Source: Verrucomicrobiota bacterium
GTDB lineage: Bacteria > Verrucomicrobiota > Kiritimatiellia > Kiritimatiellales > Tichowtungiaceae
NCBI GenBank assembly: GCA_030153935.1
Contig: JASKKX010000011.1
Span: forward strand, 1-37,803
Direction of reading: 5' to 3'
DNA length: 37,803 nt
The notes beneath the pieces were generated by a model. The model saw nothing but the letters and a program-made list of their open reading frames with translations, did not search any database and was not told the origin of the DNA. Positions 24,893 to 33,152 of the stretch are shown here, piece by piece; the stretch's first letter is position 1; the number at the start of each line of letters is the position of its first letter. Made by a program: the position numbers and the translations under genes.

Positions 24893-26305
24893 ATGCTTCC
24901 CCTTAATAAAACGAAAATCGTCTGTACGATCGGCCCGGCCTCTGAGTCGCCCGATATCATGCGGTGCATGCTGTTGGCGGGCATGAATATCGCCCGCCTC
25001 AATTTTTCGCACGGCGATTTTTCCGGACATAAGCGCAGGATCAATCAGCTGCGCGAGGTTGCTCGCATGGCGGGCAAACGCATCGCCATCATGGCCGATC
25101 TCCCCGGCCCGAAAATGCGTGTCGGGGAACTGGCCGAGGAGCCGGTCAATCTGATACAGGGCGATGTGTTTACATTAACCACAGATGAAATTGTTGGCGA
25201 TCGGCACCGCGTCTCCATCAGTTTTTCGCGCCTTCCGGCTGTCGTTAAACCCGGGAATAACCTGTTCCTTAATGATGGAATTATTCAGCTGGAAGTGGTG
25301 AGAACGGACGGGAACAACATCGATTGCCGCGTGCTCGTCGGTGGCGAATTGCGCTCGCGAAAGGGATTGAATCTCCCGGGCATTGATCTCGGTATCAGCG
25401 CATTCACTCCGCACGACCGCGAGTGTCTGGCGTTTGCGCTTGAAAACGGCGTGGACGCGATCAGTCAATCCTTCGTGGAAACGGCGGACGATATTGTTGC
25501 GGTTCGGCAGGCGGCGACTACGTTGGGGCATCATCCCTTTATCATTGCGAAGATTGAACGGGCGGGCGCGCTGGAGCACATCGATGAAATCCTAAAGACT
25601 GCCGACGGCATCATGGTTGCGCGTGGAGACCTGGGGGTGGAAACCCCGGTGGAACGAATGGCCGTGGTTCAGAAACAACTGATTCGTCGCGCAAATCAAC
25701 TCGGGAAACCGGTGATTACCGCGACACAAATGCTGGAGTCGATGGTGGAGCATAACCGTCCAACCCGGGCGGAAGCCACCGATGTGGCCAATGCCATTCT
25801 CGATGGCACGGATTGTGTGATGCTTTCCGAAGAATCTGCGATGGGAAAATTTCCGGCTGAGGCCGTCAGGATGCTCGCCGGGATTGCGGCCGCCACAGAA
25901 CCGTCGCATCACGCCACCCCGATGGCAGAATACTCCCGAGGGGAGGATCTTCATTTAGTTGATCTCATTTCGCGCAATGTTCAGAACACCGTCGCCCGGA
26001 TTCAACCCGTGGCCGTGATGGTTCCTACGCTTACAGGCTACACCGCACGGATGGTTTCCCGCTTCAAGCTCCCCGTTTGGATCGCGGGCGTCAGTCCAGA
26101 CGAAGCAACCTGCCAGGGGCTGCAGTTTTCCCGGGGCGTTTCTCCGGTTCACCTGCCGGAATATCCCGGCGATTGGCGCGTATTTATCCGGAAATGGCTG
26201 CGGGATGAGAATCTGGACGAAGGGTTTGTCGTGCTGACCGAAGGCCCTTCTGTAAATAATCCCGAAGCCAACCCCCGAATGGAAATCATTGCTTCGGGCA
26301 GGTGA
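24893..26305 (+). CDS. pyk: Pyruvate kinase
   Basis: A 470-residue glycolytic enzyme that makes pyruvate and ATP from phosphoenolpyruvate. It has TKIVCTIGPASESPDIM, MNIARLNFSHGDFSGHK, the catalytic FIIAKIERAGALEHIDEI (Lys), the metal-binding GIMVARGDLGVETPVE, and GKPVITATQMLESMVE. The C-terminal domain (350-470) is shorter and more divergent than in E. coli PykF. AGAAGGAAT precedes ATG 24893. It lies 15 bp after the gpmA remnant and reads convergently with the GT28-type glycosyltransferase gene. A possible hairpin after the stop pairs GAAACGAA (26314-26321) with TTCGTTTC (26338-26345). Confidence 0.96.
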   Translation: MLPLNKTKIVCTIGPASESPDIMRCMLLAGMNIARLNFSHGDFSGHKRRINQLREVARMAGKRIAIMADLPGPKMRVGELAEEPVNLIQGDVFTLTTDEIVGDRHRVSISFSRLPAVVKPGNNLFLNDGIIQLEVVRTDGNNIDCRVLVGGELRSRKGLNLPGIDLGISAFTPHDRECLAFALENGVDAISQSFVETADDIVAVRQAATTLGHHPFIIAKIERAGALEHIDEILKTADGIMVARGDLGVETPVERMAVVQKQLIRRANQLGKPVITATQMLESMVEHNRPTRAEATDVANAILDGTDCVMLSEESAMGKFPAEAVRMLAGIAAATEPSHHATPMAEYSRGEDLHLVDLISRNVQNTVARIQPVAVMVPTLTGYTARMVSRFKLPVWIAGVSPDEATCQGLQFSRGVSPVHLPEYPGDWRVFIRKWLRDENLDEGFVVLTEGPSVNNPEANPRMEIIASGR

Positions 26306-26472
26306 AACATTGAGAAACGAAGTTGAAAAACAGTCCATTCGTTTCCTCGGATGATTTGGCTGTAGTGCAACTCACGAGAAAGAGCCGGGCCTCTCCTTTT
26401 TCTGATTCCGTTTTTGGCGGTTCAGAGAGGGACCGGCCTTCGTTGTTGGCCGGATTCATCGGTGCCGCCGGG

Positions 26473-27630
26473 CTATTCTGTTTTCGTACGATGGATGCGC
26501 ACCACCCCTTCGTCGAGATGTTCGATCGCATCATTGACGATGTCGCGGGCCGCATGCGGTCGTCCGAGCGCCTTGGCCGCATCCCGCATCCGTTGCAACC
26601 GCTCCGGGTTTTTAAGCAGCTCGTCGATCCGGTACGACAGGGTCGAGACGCTGTCCGGAGCAATGGCCGCGCCGTTCTCCAGCAGATAGATGGAGTTGAA
26701 AGTCTCCTGACCCGGAATGGGGTTCCAGATCACCATCGGCAGTCCAAGGGCGAGGCATTCGGAGGTGCTGAGTCCGCCGGGTTTGCCGATGAACAGCGTT
26801 GCCATGGCCATCCATTCATGTATTTCCTTCGTAAAGCCCAGCGTATGGTAAGTTATATTTTCGACGGGATGAGCCCTGATGTGGGCTTCGATCTGATCCT
26901 TTAGCTTCATGTTGTTTCCGCAAACCACGACGAGATGGCATGGCGAGGTGATGCGGCTGACCATATGCGCCATATCGCTGCCGGTCATGACGCCAAACGC
27001 ACCGGCGGAAAGTAATACCAAGGGCCGTGCCGGATCTATTCCGTGTTTTTGGCAAAGCTCGTCGCGGTTGCCCGGCGTTTCGAAAAGCGGATCGATCGGG
27101 ATGCCCAGCGTCTTGACGCGCTTGGGCGGAAAGTTAAGCCGGATCAGCTGCTCGCGGCTTTCCTCTTTGGCGACATAGACCCGGGTGACATACGGCTCCA
27201 TCCAGGTGGCATGAACGTAGTAATCGGTTACCACGACGACCAGATCTGTGCTGATCTTATCCTTCCGCAGCAGGGTCGAGATAATGTCCGCCGGCATAAA
27301 ATGTGTACAGAGACAAAGGTCGGGCTGGAACTTTTTAATTTCCCGGGCCAGCGGCAGCCCGTTTAGGCGGTGCAATAGCATGCGCCCCTTTTCCTTTTTC
27401 CACGGCTGGTCGGTTTCGTCGAAGGCATAGGCCCACAGGGTGGGTGCCTTTTTGACAGCTTCGATGTAGAGGGTCGCATAAAGCTCTTCGAACACCTTGT
27501 TGGTGTATTCCAGCGCATCGATCAATCGGACTTCCTGAAAGCGACCGTCGTGCTCACAGATGGCTGCCAGCGCCTCCGCTGCCCGCCGGTGCCCGTTCCC
27601 GGCGTTAGCGTATAGAATCATCACCTTCAT
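26473..27630 (-). CDS. MGDG synthase-like / diacylglycerol glycosyltransferase (GT28 type)
   Basis: A 385-residue GT-B glycosyltransferase. The N-terminal MKVMILYANAGNGHRRAAEA is the acceptor-domain signature of MGDG synthase and UgtP (GxGH...AA). VVTDYYVHATWMEPYVTRVY matches the 'TD...H..W' region, and GKPGGLSTSECLALGLPMVI with PIPGQETFN is the C-terminal sugar-nucleotide-binding motif. These enzymes add glucose or galactose to diacylglycerol at the membrane to make glycolipids. The exact sugar and acceptor cannot be read. A strong AAGGAG site precedes ATG 27630. It is convergent with pyk. Confidence 0.85.
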   Translation of the reverse strand: MKVMILYANAGNGHRRAAEALAAICEHDGRFQEVRLIDALEYTNKVFEELYATLYIEAVKKAPTLWAYAFDETDQPWKKEKGRMLLHRLNGLPLAREIKKFQPDLCLCTHFMPADIISTLLRKDKISTDLVVVVTDYYVHATWMEPYVTRVYVAKEESREQLIRLNFPPKRVKTLGIPIDPLFETPGNRDELCQKHGIDPARPLVLLSAGAFGVMTGSDMAHMVSRITSPCHLVVVCGNNMKLKDQIEAHIRAHPVENITYHTLGFTKEIHEWMAMATLFIGKPGGLSTSECLALGLPMVIWNPIPGQETFNSIYLLENGAAIAPDSVSTLSYRIDELLKNPERLQRMRDAAKALGRPHAARDIVNDAIEHLDEGVVRIHRTKTE

Positions 27631-27765
27631 GGGATCTCCTTTTCCAGAAAGGCATCATACTGCAGAACCTTTTTCGGGCATAGATCCGATTTGCAAGAAA
27701 GCTTGTGCGGGGATCCATCTCCCATCGATTTAAAAAAACACGGCAGAATCACGCTGTCCGCAGAT

Positions 27766-28290
27766 TTATTCAAAGGCGGGCGTTTTTTCCTGATTGTTCG
27801 CCGGTTTTGCAGTTCCAGCCAGCGCGCGCCGGGCAAGGCGCGCAATGAAAATCAACAGGGCAATATAAAAGGCCAATCCGCAGAGGTTCACAATCAAGTG
27901 AAATCCCGAATGACTGGTGACTTTTTCCGCAACTTTAGCGGCATGTTTCGCCACATCACCGCTTGTGCCCGCTTTCACTGTGTTTTTGCCGTTTGCTGTC
28001 CCATAGGAATGCAGAAGACGGATCAAATCCCCCCGTTGCCACACGGTTTGTATTCAGGTTGAGGATAACGGGCAGGGGGTTAATGTCTGTCAGATAGAAA
28101 AGAACCTTTACGTCGGCGGTTTTGACCCGTTCAGCATCCGTGAACGACTCGAAAGGGTGGGGACAGTTGAAAATCGAATCGGTTCCGGGGCAGGGCACAA
28201 CGGCCAGTATTTCTGTGCCGGTTCACGGAGAAGAGGCCCTGACAGATGATCGCTGAAACTGCACAGGATCGATTTTAGCTGGTTTTTCTA
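27766..28290 (-). pseudogene. Unrecognised gene broken at a G6 tract; C-terminal membrane segment
   Basis: Two overlapping minus-strand frames read as one protein. The first (from ~28290) includes GPLLREPGTEILAVVPCPGT and DVKVLFYLTDINPLPVILNL. It meets a run of six G at about 28031-28036, and removing one G continues GDLIRLLHSYGTANGKNTVK, then FHLIVNLCGLAFYIALLIFI (a transmembrane helix) and a basic tail. No ATG with a ribosome site is found at the 5' end. I do not recognise the family. It may be a pseudogene, a sequencing slip, or a slippage-controlled gene. It lies divergent to superoxide reductase. Confidence 0.45.
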
Positions 28291-28369
28291 TTTGAAAGCG
28301 GTACACTTATTCTCAGACAAAAATGCGTTTCGCGCACATGATAAGTTGAACCCAGAAAAGGAGTGAAAG

Positions 28370-28765
28370 ATGAAGAAGATAAGTGATGTTTTCAAAAACG
28401 ATGACTGGAAAACTGAAAAACATGTTCCGGTAATTGAGGCTCCGGAAACCGTTAAACCGAATGAATATTTTCAGGTGACTGTTTCTGTCGGGAAAGAGAT
28501 TCCGCATCCGAATACTGTTCCCCATCATATTCGCTGGATCTCGCTCTATTTTCTGCCGGAAGGCAGTTCTGTTCCGGTCCAGGTTTCTTTTTCGGAATTT
28601 ACAGCCCACGGGGATCAGGCTCCTGATGATGATGCAAAGGGTGTTTATACGGGTTCCTGTGCCGTGGCAAAGCTGAAGATTGACGGTTCAGGCACGCTGA
28701 TGGCTTCTTCCTACTGCAATATTCACGGGCTTTGGCAGTCTTCAACCGCGATTTCCTGCGCATAG
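28370..28765 (+). CDS. Superoxide reductase (neelaredoxin type)
   Basis: A 131-residue cytoplasmic iron enzyme that reduces superoxide to hydrogen peroxide without making O2, typical of anaerobes. The iron ligands line up with Pyrococcus SOR: Glu16/His18 in EKHVP, His46 in EIPHPN, His52 in VPHHIRW, Cys116 and His119 in CNIHGLW. It lacks the N-terminal desulforedoxin domain, so it is the one-iron type. A clear AAAAGGAG site precedes ATG 28370. It stands alone. Confidence 0.95.
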   Translation: MKKISDVFKNDDWKTEKHVPVIEAPETVKPNEYFQVTVSVGKEIPHPNTVPHHIRWISLYFLPEGSSVPVQVSFSEFTAHGDQAPDDDAKGVYTGSCAVAKLKIDGSGTLMASSYCNIHGLWQSSTAISCA

Positions 28766-28885
28766 AAACCTGCAAAATCGTACAGTTAAGTACAGGAGGA
28801 AGGCGATTCGGTCGATTCCGAACTTCCTTTCTGTACTCTTCTGAAATCAATCCGGTGCGGGGAAAATCTGTTATTCCGCGGCCGC

Positions 28886-29270
28886 AATCCAGTGCATTCA
28901 GAATTGGTTTGCAGAATACCGGCAGGTCATCCGGAGTCCGGGAACTGATTAATGTTCGTCTCGAACGACGGGTTCATCTGCCCAGTGTGCTCCGGCATTT
29001 TCTATATCCTGCGAATGGAAAAAGATGGGGTTTTTTCTCTTTAAAATGCCAGTAGAACAGGCTGTCCGGCAACGGAAAGCAATTATCCGCCGTTTTCATA
29101 AGCATTTCGCACCCGTCCGACCATCTTCTGTTCCGCCCATAGGGTCAGGAGCATATCCGCCGGGGATCACAAACCAAATCAATATCATTTGGATCGATCT
29201 CTTCGACAGCGGCACCACTCTTTACAGGATAGCCGCGTTTTCCAGCTGTTAGTCCCACGGTGCTTCCAAC
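28886..29270 (-). pseudogene. DJ-1/PfpI-family protein remnant
   Basis: Three minus-strand frames carry pieces in the right order: RGYPVKSGAAVEEIDPNDID, then (shift) FVIPGGYAPDPM, then DIENAGAHWADEPVV, then (shift) LISSRTPDDLPVFCKPILNA. This is the order in DJ-1/PfpI glutamine-amidotransferase-like proteins (VIPGGYAPD, then 'NAGA.W.DE.VV', then 'L.TSR.PDDLPAF'). The nucleophile-elbow segment (AxCHG) is lost and at least two frameshifts are present, so it cannot be functional. Confidence 0.72.
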
Positions 29271-29377
29271 CGAAGAGGAAGCAATGTGCGCAGCTTTTCG
29301 ATGCAGCCCGGCGGCTGTCGCAGTACCCTGCAGAATCCATACGATCCGGGCGGACAACGGAATTCAGTTCCCCGACC

Positions 29378-29850
29378 GCAGGCAGGATCGATAAGGGCGT
29401 GATAATCTGTGACGGCAAAGCCATCGAATTTCCACGTATCGCACAGGACGGTCCGCAGCAGAAAAGGATTGGCATGGGATGCCACTGATCTCGTCGAAAG
29501 CGGTCATAATAACGCGCCCACAGCGCCTGCATCCACTGCCTCGATATGGGTTTCGCCCGCACTCTCGGCAATCCGTCCGCAACGCGCGCGCTAGATCGAC
29601 CATCGGTGCAAATATCCAGTTCAGGCCGTCGGTCGTCGCCTCCGTTGCGTTTGATTTGGGCACTCTGCTCGATGGCATCCGTATCCCAGGAGGCCGCTTT
29701 CCCCAGCGAAATGGGGAAAACGGTTTTAAATCCATGGAGCACGTTGTGTCCAAATAACAGCGGAATGCCCAGCCGGGAATCTTCTACAGCCGGTTTTTGC
29801 AATGCGCGGTATTTTTCACGCCGTTGGTTAAAATAATATTTTTTCCGCAT
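29378..29850 (-). pseudogene. GH3 beta-glucosidase (bglX-like) remnant
   Basis: The minus strand from 29850 reads VEDSRLGIPLLFGHNVLHGF then KTVFPISLGKAASWD, the opening of GH3 beta-glucosidases. A frameshift leads to EATTDGLNWIFAPMVDLARA. A deletion removes the catalytic-loop region, and IMTAFDEISGIP follows, then (shift) NPFLLRTVLCDTWKFDGFAV ending TDYHAL. The nucleophile-bearing SDW/SDY region is only partly kept and the C-terminal two-thirds is absent. It abuts the PfpI remnant. No live gene is supported in 28766-30000. Confidence 0.8.
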
Positions 29851-30000
29851 CGTCCGCTGCGTAGGATGTTATCACTCATCACGTTTTCATACCTTGATTC
29901 TTTATCTTTACCCCATGCTTCGGAGCGGTTCGCTTTCAGCGGGCGCTTACAAGTGTTTGACGTTGAATGCTGCCCGGATTTTCACAGCGCATGGTTCAGA

Positions 30001-30459
30001 TTATATCTGATTTTCCATCATATAAAGAACCAGGTCGGGCAGAGCCGCATCAATTTCATCGCGTACGCGACGGTAGACGTCCAGCGATTCCCCGATCGGG
30101 TCGTAAATATCAGCTGCCGCTTGTGTGACTCCGAATGATGTCAGCAGGAAAACTTTACCTTCGCTTTCCGGACACATACGCAGGACCGCGTCGCGGTGGG
30201 CGCGAGTCATTGTAACCAGCAGATCTGCTGTCTGTACCAGAGCAGGGGTCAAGGCCCGGGATACGTGATTGGAAATATCGATTCCTTTCTCACGCAGGGC
30301 TTCCACTGCATTCGGATTTGCCGGCCAGCCGTTGGCGGCACAGATCCCGGCGGAGGTTATCTGCCACCCGCTGTCCGGCCCGAGTATCTGCCGCAGCAGT
30401 CCTTCCGCCATCGGACTTCGGCAGGTGTTGCCGGTGCAGACAAAAATCAGTTTTTTCAT
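30001..30459 (-). CDS. Low-molecular-weight protein tyrosine phosphatase
   Basis: A 152-residue phosphatase with the P-loop C8-TGNTC-R14-S near the N-terminus and the general-acid Asp120 in DIYDPIGESLD. It dephosphorylates phosphotyrosine or, in related bacterial proteins, phosphoarginine (YwlE); the loop residue Thr12 in CTGNTCR is the YwlE-like choice. Its ATG overlaps the tsaC stop as ATGA. Its position after a Sua5-family gene matches the Bacillus ywlC-ywlE order. The stop lies inside a 15-bp palindrome (TCAGAT-TAT-ATCTGA, 29996-30010). Confidence 0.93.
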   Translation of the reverse strand: MKKLIFVCTGNTCRSPMAEGLLRQILGPDSGWQITSAGICAANGWPANPNAVEALREKGIDISNHVSRALTPALVQTADLLVTMTRAHRDAVLRMCPESEGKVFLLTSFGVTQAAADIYDPIGESLDVYRRVRDEIDAALPDLVLYMMENQI

Positions 30460-31049
30460 CGGATTACCTGTTCAATTTCTTCCCTGGAAACCGCGCCTTC
30501 GCGGAGAATTTTTATTCCGTTCTCTAAACACTGAACAACTGTGCTGGGTGTTTTTCTTCTGCTTGGAAACGCGTCGAGAAACAAAGCAACCTGCTTTTCC
30601 AGGGTTTGGAAGGCTTCCCGGGCGGAGACGGCATCCGCCCCGCCGCTCTTATTCGCACTGGTCAGTGCAACGGGATGCTCAAAAGCGCGGGCGAGCGCCA
30701 GCGGCACGTTGTGGTCCGGCACACGGAATCCGGTGGGTCCTTCCGGTGTATTGAGCACCAGCGTCAGCGGACCGGGCCAGTATGTTTTTGCGAGAATCCG
30801 CCCGTGCTTTCCGAATTTTGCGCCGAGCGTCTCGACCTGTTCAAGGTCGGCGGCCAGCCGCGCGATCGGTTTGCCGCGATCGCGTTCCTTGGCGGCATAG
30901 AGTTTTTCCAGATGCACCGGATCACAGGCGATGCCGTAGACCGTTTCTGTCGGCACAACAACCAGTTCCCCCGCCTTCAGAAGAGCGCAGGCCCGGCGGA
31001 TGAGTTCCGGTTCGGGCCTGTCGGCGCGGATCTGGACGATTTCAGCCAT
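30456..31049 (-). CDS. Threonylcarbamoyl-AMP synthase (YrdC/Sua5 family)
   Basis: A 197-residue enzyme that makes threonylcarbamoyl-adenylate from threonine, bicarbonate and ATP for the t6A37 modification of tRNAs reading ANN codons. It has VVVPTETVYGIACDP, the KERDRGKPIA nucleotide-binding KxR motif, TYWPGPLTLVL and ALTSANKSGG (SxN). ATG 31049 was chosen because it gives the domain start. It overlaps the purE 3' end by 8 nt. The frame upstream belongs to purE's shadow. There is no Sua5 C-terminal domain, so it is the TsaC-length form. Confidence 0.94.
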   Translation of the reverse strand: MAEIVQIRADRPEPELIRRACALLKAGELVVVPTETVYGIACDPVHLEKLYAAKERDRGKPIARLAADLEQVETLGAKFGKHGRILAKTYWPGPLTLVLNTPEGPTGFRVPDHNVPLALARAFEHPVALTSANKSGGADAVSAREAFQTLEKQVALFLDAFPSRRKTPSTVVQCLENGIKILREGAVSREEIEQVIR

Positions 31050-31548
31050 TGATCTGTTTCTGCAGTTCGGCATCGGAGGCCAGCACTTCGTCGTGCATGT
31101 CCTTTTTGAACTGAACCAGCTTTTCAGCCAACCCTTCGTCGGCGAGAGCGAGAATCTGCACCGCGAGGATCGCCGCATTGACGGCACCCGCTTTGCCGAT
31201 CGCGACGGTGGCGACCGGAACGCCGCGCGGCATTTGCACCGTCGAAAGCAGCGAGTCCATTCCGTCGAGCGCCCAGGCCGGCATCGGAATGCCAATTACC
31301 GGCAGCGTGGTGTGTCCGGCGAGAACCCCGGCCAGATGTGCCGCGCCGCCCGCCGCACCGATAATTACCTTAAAACCGTTCTCTTTGGCTTTCTCGGCGA
31401 ATTCGCAGGCTTCGTGCGGTGTACGGTGGGCCGACATCACTTTGACCGCTGCGTTCAGGCCGAATTTCTCCAGGGTTAGGAAGCAGTGCTCCACAACGTT
31501 CCAATCACTGGAGCTTCCCATCACAATAGCGATTTGCGGTTGGTCCAT
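31042..31548 (-). CDS. purE: N5-carboxyaminoimidazole ribonucleotide mutase
   Basis: A 168-residue enzyme that moves the carboxylate of N5-CAIR to C4 in purine synthesis. It has IAIVMGSSSDWNVVEHCFLT, VMSAHRTPHEACEFAE, IIGAAGGAAHLAGVLAGHTT and PVIGIPMPAWALDGMDSLLS. The layout fits class I PurE, which works with PurK. ATG 31548 has GAGGAG 6 nt upstream, the site lying in the end of purD. It starts 2 nt after the purD stop. Confidence 0.97.
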   Translation of the reverse strand: MDQPQIAIVMGSSSDWNVVEHCFLTLEKFGLNAAVKVMSAHRTPHEACEFAEKAKENGFKVIIGAAGGAAHLAGVLAGHTTLPVIGIPMPAWALDGMDSLLSTVQMPRGVPVATVAIGKAGAVNAAILAVQILALADEGLAEKLVQFKKDMHDEVLASDAELQKQING

Positions 31549-31550
31549 TT

Positions 31551-32816
31551 TCAACTCCTCTTCAATTCGCGGTGCGCAATATCCTTACGGTAAAAAACAC
31601 CTTTCCACGATATTTTTTCCACGGCGGCATACGCGTTGTCAACCGCGGACCGCAGATCGGTGCCGAGGGCAGTGACGCTGAGAACGCGCCCGCCGGCAGT
31701 GACGGTTCTGCCGTGTTCAAGTGCTGTACCTGCGTGAAAGACAACGGCCTGTCCGACCGCTTCGTCGAGGCCGGAAATTTCATTTCCCTTTTCATAGCCT
31801 GCCGGATAACCGCCGGCGGCCATCACCACGCAAACCGCCGGTTCCGGTTTCCACGTAATCAGGTCGTCGGAAAGGGTGCCGTCAATACACGCTTCAAGCG
31901 CAGGAATCATATCGCCCTCCCAGCGGACGAGAATTGCCTGGATTTCAGGGTCGCCGAAGCGGCAGTTGAACTCAACGACACTTGGCTGACCGTTGTCGAT
32001 CATCAGTCCCGCGTAGAGGACGCCTTTGTAGGTGATGCCGCGCTTTCTGAGTTCGGCCAGTGTGCGGGCATAAATTTCGGTACGGACTTTTTCAAGGATT
32101 GCATCGGTGACGATCGGTGCGGGGGAATAGGCACCCATGCCGCCGGTGTTCGGGCCCCGGTCGCCGTCAAACGCGCGCTTGTGATCCTGCGAAGAGGCGA
32201 GCAGCACAACGTGCTCGCCGTCGATCAGCGCGAGAATGGAGGCCTCTTCTCCGGGGAGAAAATCTTCGATGACCACCCGGTTGCCCGCATCACCGAAGGC
32301 TCCGCCCAGCGCGTCCTGAATGGCGGCTTCGGCCTGCTCAACGGTCTCCGCCACGGTGACGCCTTTTCCGGCGGCCAGTCCGTCGGCCTTGATCACAATC
32401 GGCGCGCCGCGCTCGCGGACGTAGGCACAAGCTGAATCGGCATCGGTGAAAACAGCATAGGCGGCGGTCGGCACGCCGGCCGCCTGCATGATTTCCTTGG
32501 CAAACTCCTTGCTGCCCTCGAGCTCGGCGGCGGCTTTGCAGGGCCCGAATACGCGGAATCCTTCGGCTTCAAGCGCGTCCGCCAACCCGGCGCAGAGCGG
32601 AGCTTCGGGGCCGATGACAGTGAGATCGGGCCGGTTCTCTTTTGACCAGCGGATGATCCCGGCGCGATCCATAGCGGAAAAGGGGAGGTTGGTGCCGATC
32701 TGTGCGGTTCCGGCGTTGCCGGGCGTACAGAAAATTTCCGGGTTGCGCGAATCGTTTTTCAATTTCCAGCAGAGTGCATGTTCACGTCCGCCGCTGCCGA
32801 TCACCAGTACCTTCAT
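31551..32816 (-). CDS. purD: Phosphoribosylamine-glycine ligase
   Basis: A 421-residue ATP-grasp ligase that joins glycine to phosphoribosylamine, the second step of de novo purine synthesis. It has MKVLVIGSGGREHALCWKLK, VIKADGLAAGKGVTVAE, EEASILALIDGEHVV, the signature RFGDPEIQAIL, and SPAPIVTDAILEKV. ATG 32816 follows AAAGGATTGGA and fits the family start. It is the first gene of purD-purE-tsaC-phosphatase; the promoter should lie in 32817-32970. Confidence 0.97.
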   Translation of the reverse strand: MKVLVIGSGGREHALCWKLKNDSRNPEIFCTPGNAGTAQIGTNLPFSAMDRAGIIRWSKENRPDLTVIGPEAPLCAGLADALEAEGFRVFGPCKAAAELEGSKEFAKEIMQAAGVPTAAYAVFTDADSACAYVRERGAPIVIKADGLAAGKGVTVAETVEQAEAAIQDALGGAFGDAGNRVVIEDFLPGEEASILALIDGEHVVLLASSQDHKRAFDGDRGPNTGGMGAYSPAPIVTDAILEKVRTEIYARTLAELRKRGITYKGVLYAGLMIDNGQPSVVEFNCRFGDPEIQAILVRWEGDMIPALEACIDGTLSDDLITWKPEPAVCVVMAAGGYPAGYEKGNEISGLDEAVGQAVVFHAGTALEHGRTVTAGGRVLSVTALGTDLRSAVDNAYAAVEKISWKGVFYRKDIAHRELKRS

Positions 32817-32972
32817 TCCAATCCTTTCGTCGTAAGCAGACATTTAGCCGGAAAAACAACGTTTGGACAAGCTCGCGCCTGACAGAAAAAAAAGATTCCG
32901 CGGGCTGAAATTTTTCAGATGGAATACGCATTTTCAGATGATCTTCGTTTCGCGTTTTATATCACCATAAAA

Positions 32973-33022
32973 TGGTACCCCGGGCGGGATTTGAACCCGC
33001 GACCTACGGATTAGGAATCCGT
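32973..33022 (-). other. attL/attR: 3' 50 nt of a tRNA-Arg(CCU) gene
   Basis: From 33022 down to 32973 the minus strand reads a complete anticodon arm (ACGGA-TTCCTAA-TCCGT, anticodon CCU), variable loop, T-arm (GCGGGTTCAAATCCCGC), acceptor 3' strand CCGGGGT, A and CCA. No D-arm or 5' acceptor strand precedes it. The sequence turns into AT-rich non-tRNA DNA at the anticodon stem. This is the typical footprint of an element inserted at a tRNA 3' half; the rebuilt full tRNA should sit at the far end, outside the window. Confidence 0.85.
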
Positions 33023-33152
33023 TTTTAATCTTAACTTTAGCCTTTGTTTATAGGGTTAAGGTTAAAACCTTCGTGGCTTAAGGTGGATTTAACTTGTTTA
33101 TTCTCCCTGTTTCGGGCACGCTTCGGAACGTAGTTAAACAAGGGGGTTCATT
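33023..33152 (+). promoter_or_regulatory. Integrase leader with TTAA-rich repeats (putative arm sites)
   Basis: This AT-rich leader has a tandem GGTTAAGGTTAA (33054-33065) overlapping the inverted pair AAGGTT-AA-AACCTT, plus GGCTTAAGGTGGATTTAAC. Such clustered repeats between the attachment core and the int gene are where integrase arm-binding sites normally lie. The int Shine-Dalgarno (AAGGGGG) is at the end. Confidence 0.45.

Noticed and set aside
28972-29060. Possible phase-variable or overlapping small genes in the pseudogene region
   Set aside because: All pieces align with the decayed PfpI gene in broken frames; no independent gene needed.
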